A DNA stretch of 10,112 nucleotides from contig JAJZDO010000667.1 in NCBI GenBank assembly GCA_021805955.1, positions 1 to 10,112 of the forward strand, in the 5' to 3' direction. Under the pieces are notes generated by a model that saw only the letters and a list, made by a program, of their open reading frames with translations, was not told the DNA's origin and searched no databases. The translations under genes were made by a program, and so were the position numbers. The DNA comes from Acidobacteriota bacterium (GTDB taxonomy: Bacteria; Acidobacteriota; Terriglobia; Terriglobales; Acidobacteriaceae). Positions 7,403 through 10,112 of the stretch are shown here, piece by piece (the first letter of the stretch is position 1; each line of letters starts with the position of its first letter).

Positions 7403-9487
7403 TTACCGGGCAGGCCACACGGACAACTCCTGCAACAGAAACGCGTAGTCGAAGGCGATCTCACGCAGGTAGTCGTAGCGGCCGCTGGCTCCGCCGTGGC
7501 CCGCGGTCATGTTGATGTGGAAGAGCAGCGGGTGGCTGTCGGTCTTGAGCGTGCGCAGGCGGGCGACGTATTTGGCCGGTTCCCAGTACATGACCTGGCT
7601 GTCGTGGAGGCTGGTTTTGACGAGCATCGCCGGATAGCTGCCGGGTTTCAGGTTGTCGTAGGGCGAGTAGCCGAGCATGGTGTGGAAGTATTCGGGCTGG
7701 TTGGGGTCGCCCCACTCTTCGTATTCAGGCACGGTGAGCGGCAGGGCGGGGTCGAGCATGGTGTTCATCACATCCACGAAGGGAACGTGGGAGACGACAA
7801 CGCGGAAGAGCGCGGGGTCGAGGTTGACAACCGCGCCCATGAGCAGTCCGCCTGCGCTGCCGCCTTCGATGGCGACGCGCGCCGGGTCGCCGTGGCCCGT
7901 TGCGAGGAGATGGCGGACGCAGGTGTTGAAGTCGGTGAATGTGTTCTCCTTGACGAGCATTTTTCCGGCGTCATGCCAGGTTTCGCCCAGGTCGCCGCCG
8001 CCGCGAATGTGTGCCCAGGCCATGACGAGGCCGCGGTCGAGCAGGCTGAGTCGATTGGCGCTGAAGCCGATGGGCAGCGCGTAGCCGTAGGAGCCGTAGC
8101 CGTAGACGTGGAGCGGGTTTTGGCCAGGCTGAAAGCGGTCTCGGCGATAGACGAGCGAGATGGGCACGCGGGTTCCGTCCGCAGCCGTGGCCCAGATGCG
8201 TTCGCTGGTGTAGAGGGATTTGTCAAAGCCGCCGGGAACGGGCTGCTGCTTCAGCAGCGTGGACACGCCGGTCGCGAGGCTGTAGTCGTAGACGGACGCT
8301 GGCGCGGTGAGGGATTGGTATGCGTAGCGGAAATGCGTCGCGTCGAACTCGGCGTTGGCCGCGGGGTAAGCGCTGTAAGTGGGATCAGGGAAGGCGATCT
8401 CGCCTGCGAATGCGAGCTGAGACAGGTCGGTTGATCCGGAGCCGGCGAAGCGGTGAATGCGCAGATGGGGCAGGCCGTTTTCGCGCTCGCAGGCGACGAG
8501 AAACGAGGCGAAGACTTCGACCGACTCCAGCATGATGCCGGGGCGGTGCGGGAGAAGTTCTGTTTCCGCATCTGAGCCAGTGACATGGCGCGCGAAGAGG
8601 CGGCAGTCGCGTCCGCGATCATTGCTGCGAATCAGCCAGTAGCCTTCACGGTGGTCCACGTCGTATTCCACATCTTCGACGCGCGGCAGGATGATCTGCC
8701 ACTCGTCGAGTGGCTGGTCGGCGGCCAGGAAGCGGAGTTCGCTGGTGATGTGGCTTCCGATGTGGAGCAGGAGATACCGACCGTCGCGCGTGCGGCTGAG
8801 GCTCAGGTTGTAGCGCTCGTCCGGCTCCTCAAAGACGAGCGTCTCTTCTCCGGTGGCGAGCGAGAAACGCCAGAGCTGGTGCTGGCGCTTCTGGATTTCG
8901 TCTTCGACGGTGAAGAAGAGTGTCTGGCTGTCCGCAGCCCAGCAGACGGAGCCGACACGCGGGCGCGTGAAGTCGAGATCGGCACTGGTGGAGAGGTTGC
9001 GCAGGCGCAGCGAGTACTGGCGGAAGCCGGTGTGATCGACCGTCCAGGCGAGAAGCTGGCCGCTGTCGCTGATGTCCATGTCGCCGATGGCGAAGAACGG
9101 GTGGCCGACGGCGAGCGCGTTGCCGTCGAGGACGATCTCCGGCTGGCTTGCTTCGGGATGGTCGGGCGTGTCGCGGCGGCGCAGATGGATTGCGTACTGC
9201 CTGCCCTCCTCGGTCCGCGTCCAGTGCCACCAGCCGCGGTCGCGGTAAGGGACGGATTCGTCGGTCTGCTGGATGTGGCTGAGCATCTCCTGGTAAAGCT
9301 GCTCGCGCAGATCGGCGAGCGGCGCGGTGACGGCTTCGGCGTAGGCGTTTTCGGCTTCGAGATACGCGATGACTTCGGGGTTTTCCGAGTCGCGGAGCCA
9401 GGCGTAATCGTCGGTGAGCGTGACGCCGTGGAGAGTGCGGGAGGTGGGTATTTTGCGGGCGACGGGCGGCTGAACTTGTGTGGTCAT
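7403..9487 (-). CDS. ptrB: Oligopeptidase B (protease II), prolyl oligopeptidase family S9A
   Basis: The protein is 694 aa, the usual length. It is a serine oligopeptidase cutting short peptides after Arg or Lys, normally cytosolic, and no signal peptide is seen here. It starts with the family's N-terminal region (VARKIPTSRTLHGVTLTDDY, DYAWLRD), followed by a seven-bladed propeller region (about 75-420) and the C-terminal hydrolase domain. Catalytic residues: Ser544 in GGSAGG, Asp629 in HDSQVMYWEP, His664 in GHGGASGR. The spacings of 85 and 35 equal those of the E. coli enzyme (Ser532, Asp617, His652). Glu588 and Glu590 in PEYEEWGDP match the two glutamates (576, 578) that give Arg/Lys preference, which separates it from proline-specific POP. 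The start at ATG 9487 has only a weak, too-close GGAAG but a TATTCT 7 bases upstream. It diverges from the TPM gene. The long plus-strand frames over it are shadows. Confidence 0.95.
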   Translation of the reverse strand: MTTQVQPPVARKIPTSRTLHGVTLTDDYAWLRDSENPEVIAYLEAENAYAEAVTAPLADLREQLYQEMLSHIQQTDESVPYRDRGWWHWTRTEEGRQYAIHLRRRDTPDHPEASQPEIVLDGNALAVGHPFFAIGDMDISDSGQLLAWTVDHTGFRQYSLRLRNLSTSADLDFTRPRVGSVCWAADSQTLFFTVEDEIQKRQHQLWRFSLATGEETLVFEEPDERYNLSLSRTRDGRYLLLHIGSHITSELRFLAADQPLDEWQIILPRVEDVEYDVDHREGYWLIRSNDRGRDCRLFARHVTGSDAETELLPHRPGIMLESVEVFASFLVACERENGLPHLRIHRFAGSGSTDLSQLAFAGEIAFPDPTYSAYPAANAEFDATHFRYAYQSLTAPASVYDYSLATGVSTLLKQQPVPGGFDKSLYTSERIWATAADGTRVPISLVYRRDRFQPGQNPLHVYGYGSYGYALPIGFSANRLSLLDRGLVMAWAHIRGGGDLGETWHDAGKMLVKENTFTDFNTCVRHLLATGHGDPARVAIEGGSAGGLLMGAVVNLDPALFRVVVSHVPFVDVMNTMLDPALPLTVPEYEEWGDPNQPEYFHTMLGYSPYDNLKPGSYPAMLVKTSLHDSQVMYWEPAKYVARLRTLKTDSHPLLFHINMTAGHGGASGRYDYLREIAFDYAFLLQELSVWPAR

Positions 9488-9494
9488 CGCTTCC

Positions 9495-9500
9495 AGAATA
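9495..9500 (-). promoter_or_regulatory. -10-like box TATTCT of oligopeptidase B, possibly leaderless
   Basis: TATTCT (TANNNT type) ends 7 bases before the ATG at 9487, the distance at which transcription would begin at or next to the start codon. No -35 box is seen 16-18 bases upstream. Confidence 0.35.
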
Positions 9501-9571
9501 TCGTTTCGCAGCGGCGGAACATGGCGTCGGAGCCTGCGGCGGCGTGTGGAACCGCTGGCGATGGCCGCGCG

Positions 9572-9577
9572 TACAAT
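9572..9577 (+). promoter_or_regulatory. -10 box TACAAT of the TPM gene, possibly leaderless
   Basis: TACAAT matches TATAAT at five of six positions and ends 7 bases before the ATG at 9585. No convincing -35 box lies upstream. If it is used, the mRNA would start at the ATG and the GAGG touching that ATG would not serve as a ribosome site. Confidence 0.45.
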
Positions 9578-9584
9578 ACAGAGG

Positions 9585-10112
9585 ATGAATCGACTGCGGA
9601 ATAATCTGCGCCGGCTGGGGATGGTTGGGCTGATGGCGTGCGCGGCGCTGCTGGCGAATGTGGCGCGCGCGGAGACGGTGGAGCAGATGCCGCAGCCGAC
9701 GGATTACGTCACGGATGACGCGCATGTTCTGTCAGCGGGAACGGTGGAGCGGCTGGATCAGATTTGCGCGGAGCTGGACCACGGCAAGGCGCAGGCGCAG
9801 GTGGCTGTGGTGATTGTGCGCGACCTCGGCGGGGATGACGCGGCGGACTTTGCCAATCGCCTGGAAGAGCGATGGAAGGTGGGCAAAAAGGGTTCGGATC
9901 GCGGTGTGCTGATGCTGCTTTCGGCGGCGGATCACAAGTACTGGATCGAAGTTGGGTATGGACTGGAAGGAATCCTGCCGGATGGAAAGACCGGCGACAT
10001 TGGGCGCGCGATGGTGCCGTATCTGCGCACGGGCGACTACGACGCGGCGGTGCTGACGGGCGTGAGCGAGATGGCGCAGGTGATTCGCGCCGACGCCGGA
10101 GACACGGCGCCG
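9585..10112 (+). CDS. Secreted TPM-domain protein (TLP18.3/Psb32/MOLO-1 family), partial at the right edge
   Basis: 176 codons are visible and the frame is open to the edge. Residues 1-29 form a signal peptide: a basic start (MNRLRNNLRR), a hydrophobic core (LGMVGLMACAALL) and ANVARA before the likely cut at 29/30. A TPM domain follows at about 38-168, with the family features DYVTDDAHVLS near its start, a central QVAVVIV strand, RWKVGKKGSDRGVLMLL and IEVGYGLEGILPD. Bacterial relatives often go on to a transmembrane helix and a Gly-rich tail, which would lie past the edge. The domain occurs in exported or membrane-bound proteins of largely unclear function; plant relatives aid photosystem II repair. 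An in-frame ATG at 9561 would add 8 residues (MAARTIQR) and weaken the signal peptide, so 9585 is preferred. Divergent from oligopeptidase B across 97 bases. Confidence 0.88.
   Translation, partial: MNRLRNNLRRLGMVGLMACAALLANVARAETVEQMPQPTDYVTDDAHVLSAGTVERLDQICAELDHGKAQAQVAVVIVRDLGGDDAADFANRLEERWKVGKKGSDRGVLMLLSAADHKYWIEVGYGLEGILPDGKTGDIGRAMVPYLRTGDYDAAVLTGVSEMAQVIRADAGDTAP

Noticed and set aside
7496..9604. Two long plus-strand open frames (312 and 339 aa) opposite oligopeptidase B
   Set aside because: They lie antisense to a gene with a complete, correctly spaced catalytic triad. High GC leaves few stops in the opposite frames, and their products resemble no family.

Overview
The window looks like a chromosomal segment of a soil bacterium, most probably an acidobacterium (Acidobacteriota). 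The basis is the mix of families: a RoxA-like di-haem cytochrome c, a GMC oxidoreductase, a membrane patatin, oligopeptidase B and a TPM-domain protein. No rRNA or marker gene is present, so this placement is a family-level guess. No tRNA or rRNA gene and no CRISPR array was seen.

Left block (1-6724), minus strand. Three genes follow one another with gaps of 84 and 111 bases: a membrane-anchored di-haem cytochrome c (855 aa), a GMC flavoprotein (629 aa), and a many-pass membrane protein ending in a patatin-type lipase domain that runs off the left edge. Each start has a good Shine-Dalgarno site (AGGAG or GGAGG). A sigma-70-like promoter (TTGACA, 17 bases, TTGAAT) lies at 6696-6724, giving a leader of about 290 bases. 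The set reads as one operon that could release or handle a lipid-like substrate (patatin), oxidise an alcohol (GMC) and carry out oxygen or peroxide chemistry or electron transfer (cytochrome). This is inference; no substrate can be read from the sequence.

Middle (6765-7402). This holds a possible 68-aa minus-strand gene of unknown function with its own GGAG site, then the decayed, frameshifted C-terminal end of an IS3-family transposase on the plus strand, then about 110 bases with only a short hairpin.

Right block (7403-10112). Oligopeptidase B (minus) and a secreted TPM-domain protein (plus, cut by the right edge) diverge from a 97-base spacer. The spot I counted here was more GC-rich than those in the left block. 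Both genes have a TANNNT -10-like hexamer exactly 7 bases before the ATG, which suggests leaderless transcripts and contrasts with the strong ribosome sites of the left block.
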